From Pseudomonas sp. BGI-2 (GTDB taxonomy: Bacteria; Pseudomonadota; Gammaproteobacteria; Pseudomonadales; Pseudomonadaceae), in contig NZ_SISB01000004.1 in NCBI RefSeq assembly GCF_004310295.1, forward strand, positions 1 through 64,000: DNA of 64,000 nucleotides. Direction: 5' to 3'. Position 1 is the stretch's first letter. Each line of letters starts with the position of its first letter. The position numbers and the translations under genes were made by a program. Positions 30,272-45,987 of this stretch are shown piece by piece. Under the pieces are notes generated by a model, which was not told where the DNA came from, made no database searches, and saw nothing but the letters and a program-made list of their open reading frames with translations.

Positions 30272-31600
30272 ATGAGTCAGCCCATGATTGATCTGCCTTC
30301 CAGAGTTCTGCTGAAACTTGCCCCGTGGCGCAACGCTCCGGTCTGGCGCATCGCCTTCAGTGGCGGGCTCGACTCCACCGTTCTGCTGTACCTCCTCGCC
30401 CATCTCGCAAAAAACCAATCCCTGCCCGAACTTCAAGCCATTCATATCCACCACGGCCTTCAGGCTGCGGCTGATGCGTGGCCGCAACATTGTCAGTCGG
30501 TCTGTGACGCGCTGGGCGTGCCGCTACAGGTGGTTCACGTGCAGGTCCATCCCGGCGCCAGTCTGGAGCGTGCGGCCCGGGATGCGCGCTATGGCGCGTT
30601 CATTGAAGTCACTCAAGCGAATGAACTGCTGCTGACCGCGCAGCACCGCGACGATCAGGCGGAAACCCTGTTGTTTCGGCTGTTGCGCGGGGCAGGGGTG
30701 AGGGGCTTGTCGGGCATGCCTCGCGAGCGCGTCCTGGGTCGCGGGCATCTTCTGCGCCCGTTGCTCGATGTCACGCGCGCCGAGCTTGAGGCCTACGCGG
30801 CCGAGCATCGGTTGAGCTGGATCGAGGACCCTTCGAACCAGGATCGACAGTTCTCCCGCAATTACCTGCGGCATCGCGTGTTCCCGGTATTGACCGAGCG
30901 CTGGCCGCAAGCGGTGGCGACCATGGCCCGCAGCGCCGCGCATCTGAGCGAAGCTCAGGGGTTACTCGAAGACCTGGCGCAAATCGATCTGGCCAGTGCC
31001 CGCACTGTCAGTGATTTTGATTGGCTGGGTTTGCCGTCCCTGGAGTTGGCGCCGCTGGCAAAACTCTCTGCCGCGCGACAACGCAACGCAGTGAGTCACT
31101 GGCTCACAGCACTGACGCGACTGCCGGATAGCGACCATTGGTCGGGTTGGGACGATTTGCGCGATGCCACTGGCGATGCCCGTCCGGTCTGGCGATTGGC
31201 GGAGGGTGAATTGCATCGGGCGGGGGGGCGGATCTGGTGGCTATCAGGCTGTTGGCTGCGTATCCCGCCATACGCCGGCGTCTGGGCTGATCCCTCGACA
31301 GCGCTGGGGTTACCGGAAAATGGCGTACTCACCTGCACCGGCCAAATCCCCGCTGGCCCGCTGCAGATCCGCTATCGTGAGGGAGGAGAGGTCACGAATC
31401 TGCCTGATCGCGGGCACCGGGATCTCAAGCGTTTGCTCAACGAGCGTGGTGTTCCGGGCTTCGCCCGTGGCAGATTGCCGCTGCTCTACCGGGACGCGCA
31501 ATTGCTGGCGGTGGCCAACCTGCGGGGCCTCGATGGCAACGAGCAGGAAGGCTGGCATTTGCATTGGGACCCACCGACCGAAGATCAAGGTTTGAGCTGA
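30272..31600 (+). CDS. tilS: tRNA(Ile)-lysidine synthase
   Basis: TilS makes lysidine at C34 of the CAU-anticodon tRNA-Ile so that it reads AUA. I chose the ATG at 30272 with GGAG upstream, giving 442 residues; the open frame continues into the REP. The PP-loop ATP motif SGGLDS is at 30-35. The substrate motif RGAGVRGLSGMP and a C-terminal anticodon/acceptor-binding region are present (about 360-430, with LPDRGHRDLKRLLNERGVP). It lies between accA and pyrG, the normal pseudomonad order. Confidence 0.94.
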   Translation: MSQPMIDLPSRVLLKLAPWRNAPVWRIAFSGGLDSTVLLYLLAHLAKNQSLPELQAIHIHHGLQAAADAWPQHCQSVCDALGVPLQVVHVQVHPGASLERAARDARYGAFIEVTQANELLLTAQHRDDQAETLLFRLLRGAGVRGLSGMPRERVLGRGHLLRPLLDVTRAELEAYAAEHRLSWIEDPSNQDRQFSRNYLRHRVFPVLTERWPQAVATMARSAAHLSEAQGLLEDLAQIDLASARTVSDFDWLGLPSLELAPLAKLSAARQRNAVSHWLTALTRLPDSDHWSGWDDLRDATGDARPVWRLAEGELHRAGGRIWWLSGCWLRIPPYAGVWADPSTALGLPENGVLTCTGQIPAGPLQIRYREGGEVTNLPDRGHRDLKRLLNERGVPGFARGRLPLLYRDAQLLAVANLRGLDGNEQEGWHLHWDPPTEDQGLS

Positions 31601-34357
<2,757 letters not shown>

Positions 34358-34394
34358 ACCTCATTTCTCCGGTAAAGTACCGCACGATTTGTTG

Positions 34395-34414
34395 CTCAGG
34401 CCCTCGGGCCTGAG
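34395..34414 (+). terminator. Hairpin between kdsA and eno
   Basis: CTCAGGCCC and GGGCCTGAG form a perfect 9-bp stem with a two-base loop. Only a weak T-containing tail follows (CCTTATC), so it may be a processing or pausing site rather than a full terminator. Confidence 0.4.
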
Positions 34415-34462
34415 CCTTATCGTCCGCAAGTCTGCCCGCTGCACACCACTTGCCGACGGTAA

Positions 34463-35803
<1,341 letters not shown>

Positions 35804-35884
35804 TCGTTAACTGGTAAAAAGACACCGGATTGTGTCGGAAAAATCGCAGCAGCGATGGATTTGCCACTAATCTGATGCCTTAAG

Positions 35885-35915
35885 AGCACAAGCCTGGTTC
35901 TTCCAGGCTTCGTGC
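35885..35915 (+). terminator. Hairpin after eno
   Basis: GAGCACAAGCCTGG and CCAGGCTTCGTGCT pair around a short loop 80 bases after the eno stop. There is no run of T, so termination strength is uncertain. Confidence 0.45.
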
Positions 35916-35974
35916 TATCAGAAGCTTCAAAGTTTTGGCATGGCTGTCTTTTTCCACTGGATACCTGATATTCG

Positions 35975-36253
35975 ATGCGCAGTCCCAATTGGTTGTTCCT
36001 CGTCTTGCTCCTGCTGCTGGCTGGCCTGCAATACCGCCTGTGGGTGGGTAATGGCAGTCTGGCGCAAGTGGCCGAGCTGACTCAGCAGATCGCGGATCAA
36101 CACGCTGAGAACGAAGGGTTGCTGGAACGCAATCGGGTCATGGACGCTGAAGTCAGTGAGTTGAAAAAAGGCATGGAGACCGTTGAAGAGCGGGCTCGCC
36201 ATGAGTTGGGCATGGTCAAGGACGGTGAAACCCTTTACCAGTTGGCCCAATGA
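35975..36253 (+). CDS. ftsB: Cell division protein FtsB
   Basis: FtsB is a small bitopic inner-membrane protein that links FtsL and FtsQ in the divisome. The 92-residue protein begins MRSPNWLFLVLLLLLAGLQY, a single N-terminal membrane span. A coiled coil follows (about 29-71: QVAELTQQIADQHAENEGLL and onward) and then a short periplasmic tail. It lies between eno and ispD and overlaps ispD by 4 bases, which is the conserved context. Confidence 0.94.
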   Translation: MRSPNWLFLVLLLLLAGLQYRLWVGNGSLAQVAELTQQIADQHAENEGLLERNRVMDAEVSELKKGMETVEERARHELGMVKDGETLYQLAQ

Positions 36254-36957
36254 TTCAGTCGTTACCGGCCTTCTGGGCCGTGATTCCTGCCGCGGGCGTC
36301 GGTGCCCGTATGGCCGCGGACCGTCCCAAGCAATACTTGCAACTGGGCGGGCGCACTATTCTCGAACACAGCCTTGGCTGTTTCCTTGATCATCCTGCCC
36401 TGAAGGGGTTGGTGGTCAGTCTTGCTGTTGATGATCCTTATTGGCCGAACCTGCCGTGTGCTGCCGATCCGCGTATTCAGCGGGTAGACGGTGGCGATGA
36501 GCGTTCTGGGTCGGTGCTCAATGCCTTGCTGCATTTGCATGCACAGGGTGCTGATGATGAAGATTGGGTGCTGGTTCATGACGCCGCACGACCGAATCTG
36601 AGCCGCGACGATCTGGACAAGTTGCTGAGCGAATTGGCTGACGACCCGGTGGGCGGACTGCTGGCGGTGCCGGCACGCGATACCCTCAAGCGTGTCGATA
36701 AGCACGGTCGCGTGGTTGAAACCGTGGATCGCAGCGTGATCTGGCAGGCGTATACGCCGCAGATGTTTCGCCTTGGGGCGTTGCATCGGGCGTTGGCGGA
36801 CAGTCTGGTGGCGGATGCCTTGGTGACTGATGAAGCTTCGGCCATGGAGTGGGCGGGTTTGGCGCCGCGGTTGATTGAAGGGCGGTCCGACAACCTCAAA
36901 GTCACACGCCCTGAAGACCTCGAATGGCTGCGACAGCGTTGGGCTAATCGCCGCTGA
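36250..36957 (+). CDS. ispD: 2-C-methyl-D-erythritol 4-phosphate cytidylyltransferase
   Basis: IspD couples MEP to CTP in the isoprenoid pathway. The 235-residue protein shows the nucleotide-binding PAAGVGARMAADRPKQYLQL motif at the N-terminus and the VLVHDAARPNLS motif in the middle. It is coupled to ftsB. ispF, which often follows ispD directly, is here 3.4 kb downstream, with the LysR-adhC-fghA block and an inverted-repeat element in between. Confidence 0.96.
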   Translation: MIQSLPAFWAVIPAAGVGARMAADRPKQYLQLGGRTILEHSLGCFLDHPALKGLVVSLAVDDPYWPNLPCAADPRIQRVDGGDERSGSVLNALLHLHAQGADDEDWVLVHDAARPNLSRDDLDKLLSELADDPVGGLLAVPARDTLKRVDKHGRVVETVDRSVIWQAYTPQMFRLGALHRALADSLVADALVTDEASAMEWAGLAPRLIEGRSDNLKVTRPEDLEWLRQRWANRR

Positions 36958-36980
36958 TTCGGCGGTGTCTGTCAGATTGC

Positions 36981-37078
36981 TTTCGCGAGCAAGCCCGCTC
37001 CCACATTGAATCTCCGGTGTACACAAATGATATGTTCACTGGAGATTCCATGTGGGAGCGGGCTTGCTCGCGAAAGCG
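36981..37078. repeat. REP doublet between ispD and the LysR gene
   Basis: TTTCGCGAGCAAGCCCGCTC and the complement GAGCGGGCTTGCTCGCGAAA flank an inner inverted repeat, GAATCTCC...GGAGATTC, so the stem can extend to nearly the full length. It lies between two convergent genes and may be a bidirectional terminator. Confidence 0.88.
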
Positions 37079-37110
37079 GTAGATCAAACAACAAATCTGG
37101 CACTGAAACA

Positions 37111-38010
37111 TCAGCCTCGGTACTCCGGCCGCTCGGCCAAACCTTCCTTCAGATAATCCACCAACTTGCGCACCTTGGGCGACAAGTGCCGTTGCTGCGG
37201 ATAAAGCGCCCACACCGCCGTATTGGGCGGCTGATGCGCCTCCAGCAATGAAATCAAAGAGCCGACTTTCAGATGCTCCAACACGTAATAGTCCGGCAGC
37301 TGACACAAACCCACACCCTGTAGCGCCGCATCCAAAACCGCTTGCCCACTGTTGCAGCGCCAGTTTCCCTGTACCCGTTGCGAAAATTCCCGCCCGTTCT
37401 GTTCCAGTTGCCACATGTCCGAACTGCCGATCAGGCAATTGTGGCGGCTGAGTTCCGACAAGCTGTGCGGGCGACCATACCGTTCCACGTAGGTCGGTGA
37501 TGCGCACAAGTACATGCGCCGTGGTGCCAGGCGTGTGGCGACCAGTCGCGAATCCTGAAGGCGACCGAGGCGGATCGCCAGGTCCAGCCCTTCGTGCACC
37601 AGATCGAGCGGGCGGTTGCTCAGTTCAATGTCGACGCGCAGTTGCGGATAAAGGCCCATGAAGCGGGTTACCAACGGCACGATGAACCGTTCGCCGTACG
37701 CCACGGCGCAGGTCATGCGCAGCATGCCTTTGGGTTCGCTGGTCAAGTCGCCGACTGCGCGCAAGGCTTCTTCGCGACCGTCCTGCAAGCGCTGGCAATG
37801 CTGCAAAAAGGTTTGCCCGGCTTCGGTCAGCGTGACCCTTCGGGTGCTCCGGTAAAGCAGTCTGGTCTGAAGGCGCTCTTCGAGGCGTACGATTTGTCGA
37901 CTGACGTGAGAGGAAGAAACCCCTAGGCGTTCCGCAGCCGCCGTGAATTGGCTGCACTCGGCCACAGCGACGAACTCGTCGATTCCTTCCCAGCGATTTT
38001 CGGACATCAA
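37111..38010 (-). CDS. LysR-family transcriptional regulator
   Basis: The 299-residue protein has an N-terminal winged helix-turn-helix (AAAERLGVSSSHVSRQIVRLE, in the 18-40 region) and a periplasmic-binding-protein-like effector domain. It is of the CrgA/AaeR-like subgroup. It is transcribed divergently from adhC-fghA with a 104-base gap, so it may control formaldehyde detoxification. The effector is unknown. A pair of direct repeats lies in the shared promoter region. Confidence 0.88.
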   Translation of the reverse strand: MMSENRWEGIDEFVAVAECSQFTAAAERLGVSSSHVSRQIVRLEERLQTRLLYRSTRRVTLTEAGQTFLQHCQRLQDGREEALRAVGDLTSEPKGMLRMTCAVAYGERFIVPLVTRFMGLYPQLRVDIELSNRPLDLVHEGLDLAIRLGRLQDSRLVATRLAPRRMYLCASPTYVERYGRPHSLSELSRHNCLIGSSDMWQLEQNGREFSQRVQGNWRCNSGQAVLDAALQGVGLCQLPDYYVLEHLKVGSLISLLEAHQPPNTAVWALYPQQRHLSPKVRKLVDYLKEGLAERPEYRG

Positions 38011-38033
38011 GGATTATCCCTGTATGGCAATAA

Positions 38034-39227
<1,194 letters not shown>

Positions 39228-39235
39228 GGTCGGTC

Positions 39236-40090
39236 ATGAGCCTGGAAAATATCTCCTGTCAGAAAAGCTTCGGCGGCTGGCACAAACGCTACAAGCACCG
39301 CTCCGATGTGCTCGGCTGCGACATGGTGTTCGCCGTGTACCTGCCGCCGCAAGCGGAGCAGGGCGGCAAACTGCCGGTGCTGTATTGGTTGTCCGGCCTG
39401 ACCTGCACCGACGAGAATTTCATGCACAAGGCCGGCGCGATGCGCATGGCCGCCGAGCTTGGATTGATCATCGTTGCACCGGATACCAGCCCTCGCGGCC
39501 CGGATGTGCCGGGTGATCCGGATGGCGCCTGGGACTTCGGTCTCGGTGCCGGATTTTATCTGAATGCCACGCAGGAACCTTGGTCGCGGCACTATCGGAT
39601 GCATGACTATGTCGTGCAGGAATTGCCGTCATTGGTTGAAGCCCATTTCCCGGCATCGGACAAGCGCGGCATCAGCGGTCACTCCATGGGCGGCCATGGT
39701 GCGCTGGTTTGTGCCTTGCGCAATCCGGGGCGATATCAGTCGGTGTCGGCGTTCTCGCCGATCAATAATCCGATGGATTGCCCGTGGGGCCAAAAAGCCT
39801 TTTCCCGTTACCTGGGTGAAGACCGGTCGAAGTGGCGCGAATGGGATGCCTGCGCGTTGATTGCCGAGGCTGGCGAGAAGTTGCCGTTGCTGGTCGATCA
39901 AGGTGATCGCGATGATTTCCTCGCTACCCAACTCAAGCCTGAAGCCTTGCAACAGGCGGCCAAACTGGCCGGTCATCCGCTGACGTTGCGCCTGCAGCCG
40001 GGCTACGATCACAGCTATTTCTTCATCGCCAGCTTCATTGACGACCACTTGCAGCATCACGCACGCGCCCTAGGGGGGGCTCTCAGTTAG
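39236..40090 (+). CDS. fghA: S-formylglutathione hydrolase
   Basis: FghA hydrolyses S-formylglutathione to formate and glutathione. The 284-residue alpha/beta hydrolase has the nucleophile elbow [13 protein letters not shown] near residue 148. The oxyanion region is [11 protein letters not shown], and the terminal His is in [13 protein letters not shown]. It forms an operon with adhC. The last codons (GGALS and the stop) lie inside the left terminal repeat of the element at 40072-40340, so its C-terminus has probably been rewritten by that insertion. Confidence 0.95.
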   Translation: MSLENISCQKSFGGWHKRYKHRSDVLGCDMVFAVYLPPQAEQGGKLPVLYWLSGLTCTDENFMHKAGAMRMAAELGLIIVAPDTSPRGPDVPGDPDGAWDFGLGAGFYLNATQEPWSRHYRMHDYVVQELPSLVEAHFPASDKRGISGHSMGGHGALVCALRNPGRYQSVSAFSPINNPMDCPWGQKAFSRYLGEDRSKWREWDACALIAEAGEKLPLLVDQGDRDDFLATQLKPEALQQAAKLAGHPLTLRLQPGYDHSYFFIASFIDDHLQHHARALGGALS

Positions 40091-40340
40091 TTTCCCCACC
40101 GCGCCGGGTCTGCTGTTGTGCAGGGCAAGGCGCGAGAAGCGTGGTTTGGTCATTCCAAATAAGCTTCGAGCAACGCAGCCCTGCACAACAGCAGGCCCGG
40201 CCCTCCGCGTTGTCGCCTTAAAGCGGGCCAGGCTGCGTTGCAGGCCTTGGAAAGGGAACAACCATTCCCAGCGGCCTGCGCCTTGCCTGGCCCGCTTTAA
40301 GGCGACAACGCGGAGGGGAAACTAATTGAGAGCACCCCCT
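40072..40340. repeat. Nested inverted-repeat element (MITE-like) between fghA and ispF
   Basis: Terminal inverted repeats of 32 bases (40072-40103 and 40309-40340, 3 mismatches) enclose two hairpin units. Unit 1 has 23-bp arms at 40104-40126 and 40178-40200 (1 mismatch). Unit 2 has perfect 33-bp arms at 40201-40233 and 40285-40317. Both loops are exactly 51 bases. The loop of unit 1 resembles the reverse complement of the loop of unit 2: both begin AAGGCGC and end GCAACGCA. No ORF is present. It looks like two related non-coding palindromic elements inserted head to head. Confidence 0.75.
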
Positions 40341-40390
40341 CGCCTAATGCAGGTAGAATCACGCCCTGACAAAAATCGGGGCGTTTTTTT

Positions 40391-40864
40391 ATGCGTATTG
40401 GCCACGGCTATGATGTGCACCGTTTCGCTGAAGGCGATTTCATTACTCTGGGCGGTGTGCGTATCGCACACGGCTTCGGGCTGCTCGCTCACTCCGACGG
40501 TGACGTCCTGCTGCACGCCTTGAGCGATGCCTTGCTCGGCGCCGCTGCGTTGGGTGATATCGGTAAACATTTCCCGGACACCGACCCGACATTCAAGGGC
40601 GCCGACAGCCGCGTGCTATTGCGTCACGTCGTCGCACTGATCCACGCCAAAGGCTGGAAGGTCGGCAACGTCGATAACACCATCGTCGCCCAGGCGCCGA
40701 AAATGGCCCCGCATATCGAATCGATGCGCGCGCTGATTGCCGCGGATCTACAAGTTGAGTTGGATCAAGTGAACGTGAAAGCTACCACCACCGAAAAGCT
40801 CGGCTTTGTCGGTCGCGAAGAAGGCATTGCCGTGCATTCCGTTGCCTTGTTGCTGCGCGCATGA
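40391..40864 (+). CDS. ispF: 2-C-methyl-D-erythritol 2,4-cyclodiphosphate synthase
   Basis: IspF cyclises CDP-methylerythritol 2-phosphate in the MEP pathway. The 157-residue trimeric enzyme starts [16 protein letters not shown] with its zinc ligands Asp and His. It also has [20 protein letters not shown] and the GRHFPDTD-like [16 protein letters not shown] segment. It overlaps truD by 4 bases. The inverted-repeat element ends about 50 bases upstream, so the promoter must lie in or beyond that element. Confidence 0.97.
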   Translation: MRIGHGYDVHRFAEGDFITLGGVRIAHGFGLLAHSDGDVLLHALSDALLGAAALGDIGKHFPDTDPTFKGADSRVLLRHVVALIHAKGWKVGNVDNTIVAQAPKMAPHIESMRALIAADLQVELDQVNVKATTTEKLGFVGREEGIAVHSVALLLRA

Positions 40865-41906
40865 ATGAAGCGCAATTGCTCGGCCCGCGGGCCTATGGTG
40901 AAGCCCTCGGCACTGCGGTTTTAAAAGCCACAGCGGAAGATTTTCAGGTCGATGAAGTGCTCAATATTCCCCTCAGTGGTGATGGCGAACACTTGTGGAT
41001 CTGGGTGGAGAAACGCGGCCTGAACACCGAAGAAGCGGCACGGCGGATTGCCAAGGCGGCGGGTGTGCCATTGCGCACCGTCAGTTATGCGGGCCTCAAG
41101 GATCGCCAGGCGCTGACTCGTCAGTGGTTCAGCGTGCAACTGCCGGGCAAGGCAGATCCTGATTTGTCGGCGGCAGAAAACGACACGCTGAAAATCCTCA
41201 AGACCGGTCGGCACAAACGCAAGCTGCAACGCGGTGCCCACTCGGCCAACGGTTTCACCTTGCGCCTGACGCAATTTGCTGGCGACAAGGCGGCCATCGA
41301 AGCGCGGCTGCAGCTGATCGCCAAGCAAGGTATTCCCAATTATTTCGGCGCCCAGCGTTTCGGGTTCGACGGCGGTAACGTGGTCGATGCCCGTGCCTGG
41401 GCCGCGCGTAAAGCGTTGCCGGAGCAGCGCAATATACGTTCGCGTCTGCTCTCCACTGCCCGCAGTTTTCTGTTCAACCAGGTGTTGGCGGCGCGTGTGG
41501 CGGATGGTACCTGGCAGCAAGCGCAGGTGGGCGATCTGCTGGCCTTCACCGACAGTCGCAGTTTTTTTCCGGCAGGTGAAGCCGAGTGCAGCGACCCGCG
41601 CCTGGCGATTCTCGACCTGCACCCGACCGGTCCCCAGTGGGGCGAAGGTGACTCGCCGGCGACCGGCGCTGTCCATGTACTGGAGCAGGCAATCGCCGCT
41701 CGCGAAGCGGATCTGCGCGATTGGTTGATTAACGCCGGAATGAGCCACGAACGTCGCATCCTGCGGCTGCCCATTGGTGGGTTGACGTGGCATTATCCCG
41801 AGCCTGACATTCTGCAACTGGAATTCGTCCTCCCGGCCGGATGCTTTGCCACCGTATTGGTGCGCGAGCTTGTTGATCTGGTGCCGGTGGGGCAGACGGA
41901 CAGCCC

Positions 41907-41919
<13 letters not shown>
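40861..41919 (+). CDS. truD: tRNA pseudouridine(13) synthase TruD
   Basis: TruD makes pseudouridine at position 13 of tRNA-Glu. The 352-residue protein has the N-terminal substrate motif EDFQVDEVL and the catalytic aspartate in [31 protein letters not shown] and the inserted TruD domain with [15 protein letters not shown] follow. It overlaps ispF and surE (13 bases), so ispF-truD-surE-pcm is a tightly coupled operon. Confidence 0.95.
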
Positions 41920-43333
<1,414 letters not shown>

Positions 43334-43544
43334 GCATTTGTTCAGGCGCGCTGAATTCTCTTCGATTGCCCGGGTCTTACAGCGGCATCGAAGTGTTAAA
43401 CGGTATTCATCGGCGGGCAGCAAACGTGTGCGCGAAGCGATTTCGCTTCATTAAAGGTAAAGCCTGTTTGGCCCGTTATACTTGCGACATTTCGTGCCGA
43501 AACACGGCAATCCACAATTTCAGCCACCACAAAGGGAGCGGCGG

Positions 43545-44402
43545 GTGAGTCTCACAGTCATTGCGCAGCGTATGGGTACAAAGAGCTTTCAGCGCCTGGT
43601 GATTGGCCTCGTCTTGAGCACCTTGCTGGTCGGTTGCTCCAGTTCCAAAACGAGTGACGTGCGTGTCGTCGACCGCAACAAAGGCGTCGCCCAGCGTCCG
43701 GCGGTGACCACGGGTCAGTACGTCGTTCGACCAAAAGATACGTTGTTCTCGATCGCTTTTCGCTACGGCTGGGACTACAAAGCCCTCGCCGCACGGAACA
43801 ATATTCCTACGCCGTATACGATCCATCCGGGTCAGACAATTCGCTTCGATGGTCGCACTGGTTCAACCCCGACGCCGATCGCCAGCGCTACCGATTCAAC
43901 GCCTTCTTCGACGCTGAAAACTACGGTAATCCGGCGCCAGCCGAATGGCGCAACTACGAGCACAACGGTGGTTGCACCGTCCGTCGGCAGCAAGCTGACC
44001 CCCGCTCCGATGCCTCCTGCCGGCCCGGCCCCGACCGGCTGGGGATGGCCATCTAATGGCATTCTGATTGGAAAGTTCTCCTCAAACGGTAGTTTGAATA
44101 AAGGAATTGATATCGCCGGGGATTTGGGACAGCCTGTTTTAGCTGCGTCTGATGGGACGGTGGTATACGCCGGGAGTGGCTTAAGGGGCTACGGCGAATT
44201 AGTCATCATCAAACACAGCGATACCTACGTCAGTGCCTACGGACATAACCGCAGGCTGTTGGTTCGGGAGGGGCAGCAGGTCAAGGTCGGACAGACAATT
44301 GCCGAAATGGGGTCAACGGGTACAGACCGGGTGAAACTGCATTTTGAGATTCGCCGACAAGGTAAGCCTGTAGATCCGCTGCAATTCCTGCCACGTCGTT
44401 GA
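43545..44402 (+). CDS. nlpD: LysM/M23 lipoprotein NlpD
   Basis: NlpD is an outer-membrane lipoprotein that activates the septal amidase AmiC during cell separation. I chose the GTG at 43545, with GGGAGCGG upstream, giving 285 residues. The lipobox LVGC puts the lipidated cysteine at 31. A LysM domain follows at about 55-100 (VVRPKDTLFSIAFRYGW), then a Thr/Pro-rich linker and a C-terminal LytM/M23 domain that in NlpD is regulatory rather than hydrolytic. In pseudomonads the main rpoS promoter lies within this gene, which agrees with its position. Confidence 0.93.
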   Translation: MSLTVIAQRMGTKSFQRLVIGLVLSTLLVGCSSSKTSDVRVVDRNKGVAQRPAVTTGQYVVRPKDTLFSIAFRYGWDYKALAARNNIPTPYTIHPGQTIRFDGRTGSTPTPIASATDSTPSSTLKTTVIRRQPNGATTSTTVVAPSVGSKLTPAPMPPAGPAPTGWGWPSNGILIGKFSSNGSLNKGIDIAGDLGQPVLAASDGTVVYAGSGLRGYGELVIIKHSDTYVSAYGHNRRLLVREGQQVKVGQTIAEMGSTGTDRVKLHFEIRRQGKPVDPLQFLPRR

Positions 44403-44411
44403 TTTGTTGTC

Positions 44412-44442
44412 AGCCTGTTCCGTCACGTAGAGGGAACAGGCT
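44412..44442 (+). promoter_or_regulatory. Hairpin in the rpoS 5' leader
   Basis: AGCCTGTTCC and GGAACAGGCT form a perfect 10-bp stem 10 bases after the nlpD stop and 65 bases before the rpoS ATG. There is no T tract, so it is better read as a leader structure in the rpoS mRNA than as a terminator. Confidence 0.4.
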
Positions 44443-44507
44443 CCAGCGTTGCCAAGGATCAAGGCGCCGCTTGAGCTTGAGGTCGAACTCACCAAAGGAC
44501 TATAACA

Positions 44508-45515
44508 ATGGCTCTCAGTAAAGAAGTGCCGGAGTTTGACATCGACGATGAGGTTCTCCTTATGGAGACCGGCATCGCTACGGATTCGATGTCGAATGAT
44601 GAAGGGGCTGCACCGCCTTCCGTTCGTGCCAAATCCAAACACTCCGCTTCGTTAAAGCAACACAAGTACATCGACTACACGCGGGCACTCGATGCCACGC
44701 AGCTGTACCTCAATGAAATCGGCTTTTCCCCTCTGCTCTCCCCGGAAGAAGAAGTTCATTTTGCGCGCTTGTCGCAAAGTGGTGATCCGGCCGGGCGCAA
44801 GCGCATGATTGAAAGCAACCTGCGGCTGGTGGTGAAAATCGCCCGACGTTACGTCAATCGTGGGCTGTCGCTGCTGGACCTGATCGAAGAGGGCAACCTC
44901 GGACTGATCCGGGCAGTGGAGAAATTCGACCCTGAACGCGGCTTCCGCTTTTCGACCTACGCTACCTGGTGGATTCGTCAGACCATCGAGCGCGCGATCA
45001 TGAATCAGACCCGGACCATCCGGTTGCCGATCCATGTGGTCAAAGAGCTTAACGTGTACCTGCGGGCTGCACGGGAGCTGACTCAAAAGCTCGATCACGA
45101 ACCCTCACCCGAAGAAATCGCCAACCTGCTGGAAAAACCAGTGGCAGAGGTCAAGCGCATGCTCGGCTTGAACGAGCGGGTTTCTTCGGTCGACGTCTCG
45201 CTGGGTCCGGATTCGGATAAAACCCTGCTGGACACCCTCACGGATGACCGCCCAACCGATCCATGTGAACTGTTGCAGGACGACGACCTGTCACAGAGCA
45301 TCGATCAATGGCTTTCGGAACTGACCGACAAGCAACGCGAAGTGGTGGTACGCCGCTTCGGCCTGCGCGGTCACGAGAGCAGCACGCTTGAAGATGTGGG
45401 CCTGGAAATCGGCCTGACCCGGGAACGGGTCAGACAGATTCAGGTGGAAGGCCTGAAACGTCTTCGGGAGATTCTCGAGAAGAACGGCCTGTCGAGCGAG
45501 TCGCTGTTTCAGTAA
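44508..45515 (+). CDS. rpoS: RNA polymerase sigma factor RpoS (sigma S)
   Basis: RpoS directs stationary-phase and general stress transcription. The 335-residue protein carries sigma region 1.2 ([21 protein letters not shown]) and region 2 ([20 protein letters not shown] with [20 protein letters not shown]). It also has region 3 and a region 4.2 helix-turn-helix ([20 protein letters not shown]). AAGGA precedes the start. It ends the surE-pcm-nlpD-rpoS group and is followed by a strong terminator and rsmZ. Confidence 0.98.
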   Translation: MALSKEVPEFDIDDEVLLMETGIATDSMSNDEGAAPPSVRAKSKHSASLKQHKYIDYTRALDATQLYLNEIGFSPLLSPEEEVHFARLSQSGDPAGRKRMIESNLRLVVKIARRYVNRGLSLLDLIEEGNLGLIRAVEKFDPERGFRFSTYATWWIRQTIERAIMNQTRTIRLPIHVVKELNVYLRAARELTQKLDHEPSPEEIANLLEKPVAEVKRMLGLNERVSSVDVSLGPDSDKTLLDTLTDDRPTDPCELLQDDDLSQSIDQWLSELTDKQREVVVRRFGLRGHESSTLEDVGLEIGLTRERVRQIQVEGLKRLREILEKNGLSSESLFQ

Positions 45516-45536
45516 GCGACAAGCTTGAGTGGCATT

Positions 45537-45565
45537 AAAAAACCCCGACTGGTGCGGGGTTTTTT
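45537..45565 (+). terminator. Intrinsic terminator after rpoS
   Basis: AAAAAACCCCG, loop ACTGGTG, CGGGGTTTTTT is a strong hairpin with a T tract 21 bases after the rpoS stop. Confidence 0.92.
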
Positions 45566-45613
45566 ATTGCCTGAGAGATGGGTGGCAATCGACTCAGGTT
45601 TGTAGTCTTGCGC

Positions 45614-45631
45614 TGTAAGTCTTGGCTTACT
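45614..45631 (+). promoter_or_regulatory. GacA-type upstream activating sequence for rsmZ
   Basis: TGTAAG-TCTTGG-CTTACT is an inverted repeat matching the conserved Gac box (TGTAAG-N6-CTTACA) except for the last base. It lies about 190 bases upstream of the rsmZ start, the distance known for GacA-controlled Rsm RNAs. Phosphorylated GacA should bind here and activate rsmZ. Confidence 0.8.
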
Positions 45632-45767
45632 CTTTCGTAAGTGTTCGTTATTTTTACAGGGTGGCAGTCATCCATCTTCTTACGTCGTTCTTACTATCTA
45701 ATTGATTTATATAGTTATTATTAAACATTAAAAGCATGTGACAGAGAGTTCTGGTGATTTTGGCCGA

Positions 45768-45795
45768 TTGCTCTTGGTGGGGAACTCTCTAGTAT
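45768..45795 (+). promoter_or_regulatory. rsmZ core promoter
   Basis: A -35-like TTGCTC (45768-45773) and a -10-like TAGTAT (45790-45795) are 16 bases apart, ending 8 bases before the expected RNA start. The weak -35 box fits an activator-dependent promoter. Confidence 0.55.
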
Positions 45796-45803
45796 CTGAA
45801 CTG

Positions 45804-45932
45804 TGTCGACGGACAGATACGCCCTTCAAGGATGAAGGGAATGGACATCGCAGGAAGCGATTCATCAGGACGATGAAAAGGAACACAGGGAATAGGGAAA
45901 AAATGTGGGCGGGTCAAACCGCCCCTTTTTTT
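45804..45932 (+). ncRNA. rsmZ: Small regulatory RNA RsmZ
   Basis: RsmZ sequesters the translational repressors RsmA/RsmE through exposed GGA motifs and so carries the Gac signal to secondary metabolism and biofilm genes. The stretch begins TGTCGACGG, contains nine GGA triplets, several in A(N)GGA loops, and ends in the terminator GGGCGG-GTCAAA-CCGCCCC-T7. Identification rests on this GGA-rich structure, on the Gac box upstream, and on its known place between rpoS and fdxA in Pseudomonas. A spurious ORF overlaps it and is not real. Confidence 0.9.
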
Positions 45933-45946
45933 GCCTGTAGAAAAGC

Positions 45947-45970
45947 AAAAAGGCCCGCGAGGGGCCTTTT
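45947..45970 (-). terminator. Terminator of fdxA
   Basis: AAAAAGGCCC, loop GCGA, and GGGCCTTTT form a hairpin flanked by A and T tracts. It can end fdxA on the minus strand and back up rsmZ on the plus strand. Confidence 0.75.
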
Positions 45971-45987
45971 CGAGAACGCGGGGGAAA

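Noticed and set aside
40104-40317. CRISPR-like or tRNA-like structure in the repeat region
   Set aside because: The repeats are inverted, not direct with regular spacers, and no cloverleaf or cas gene is present.
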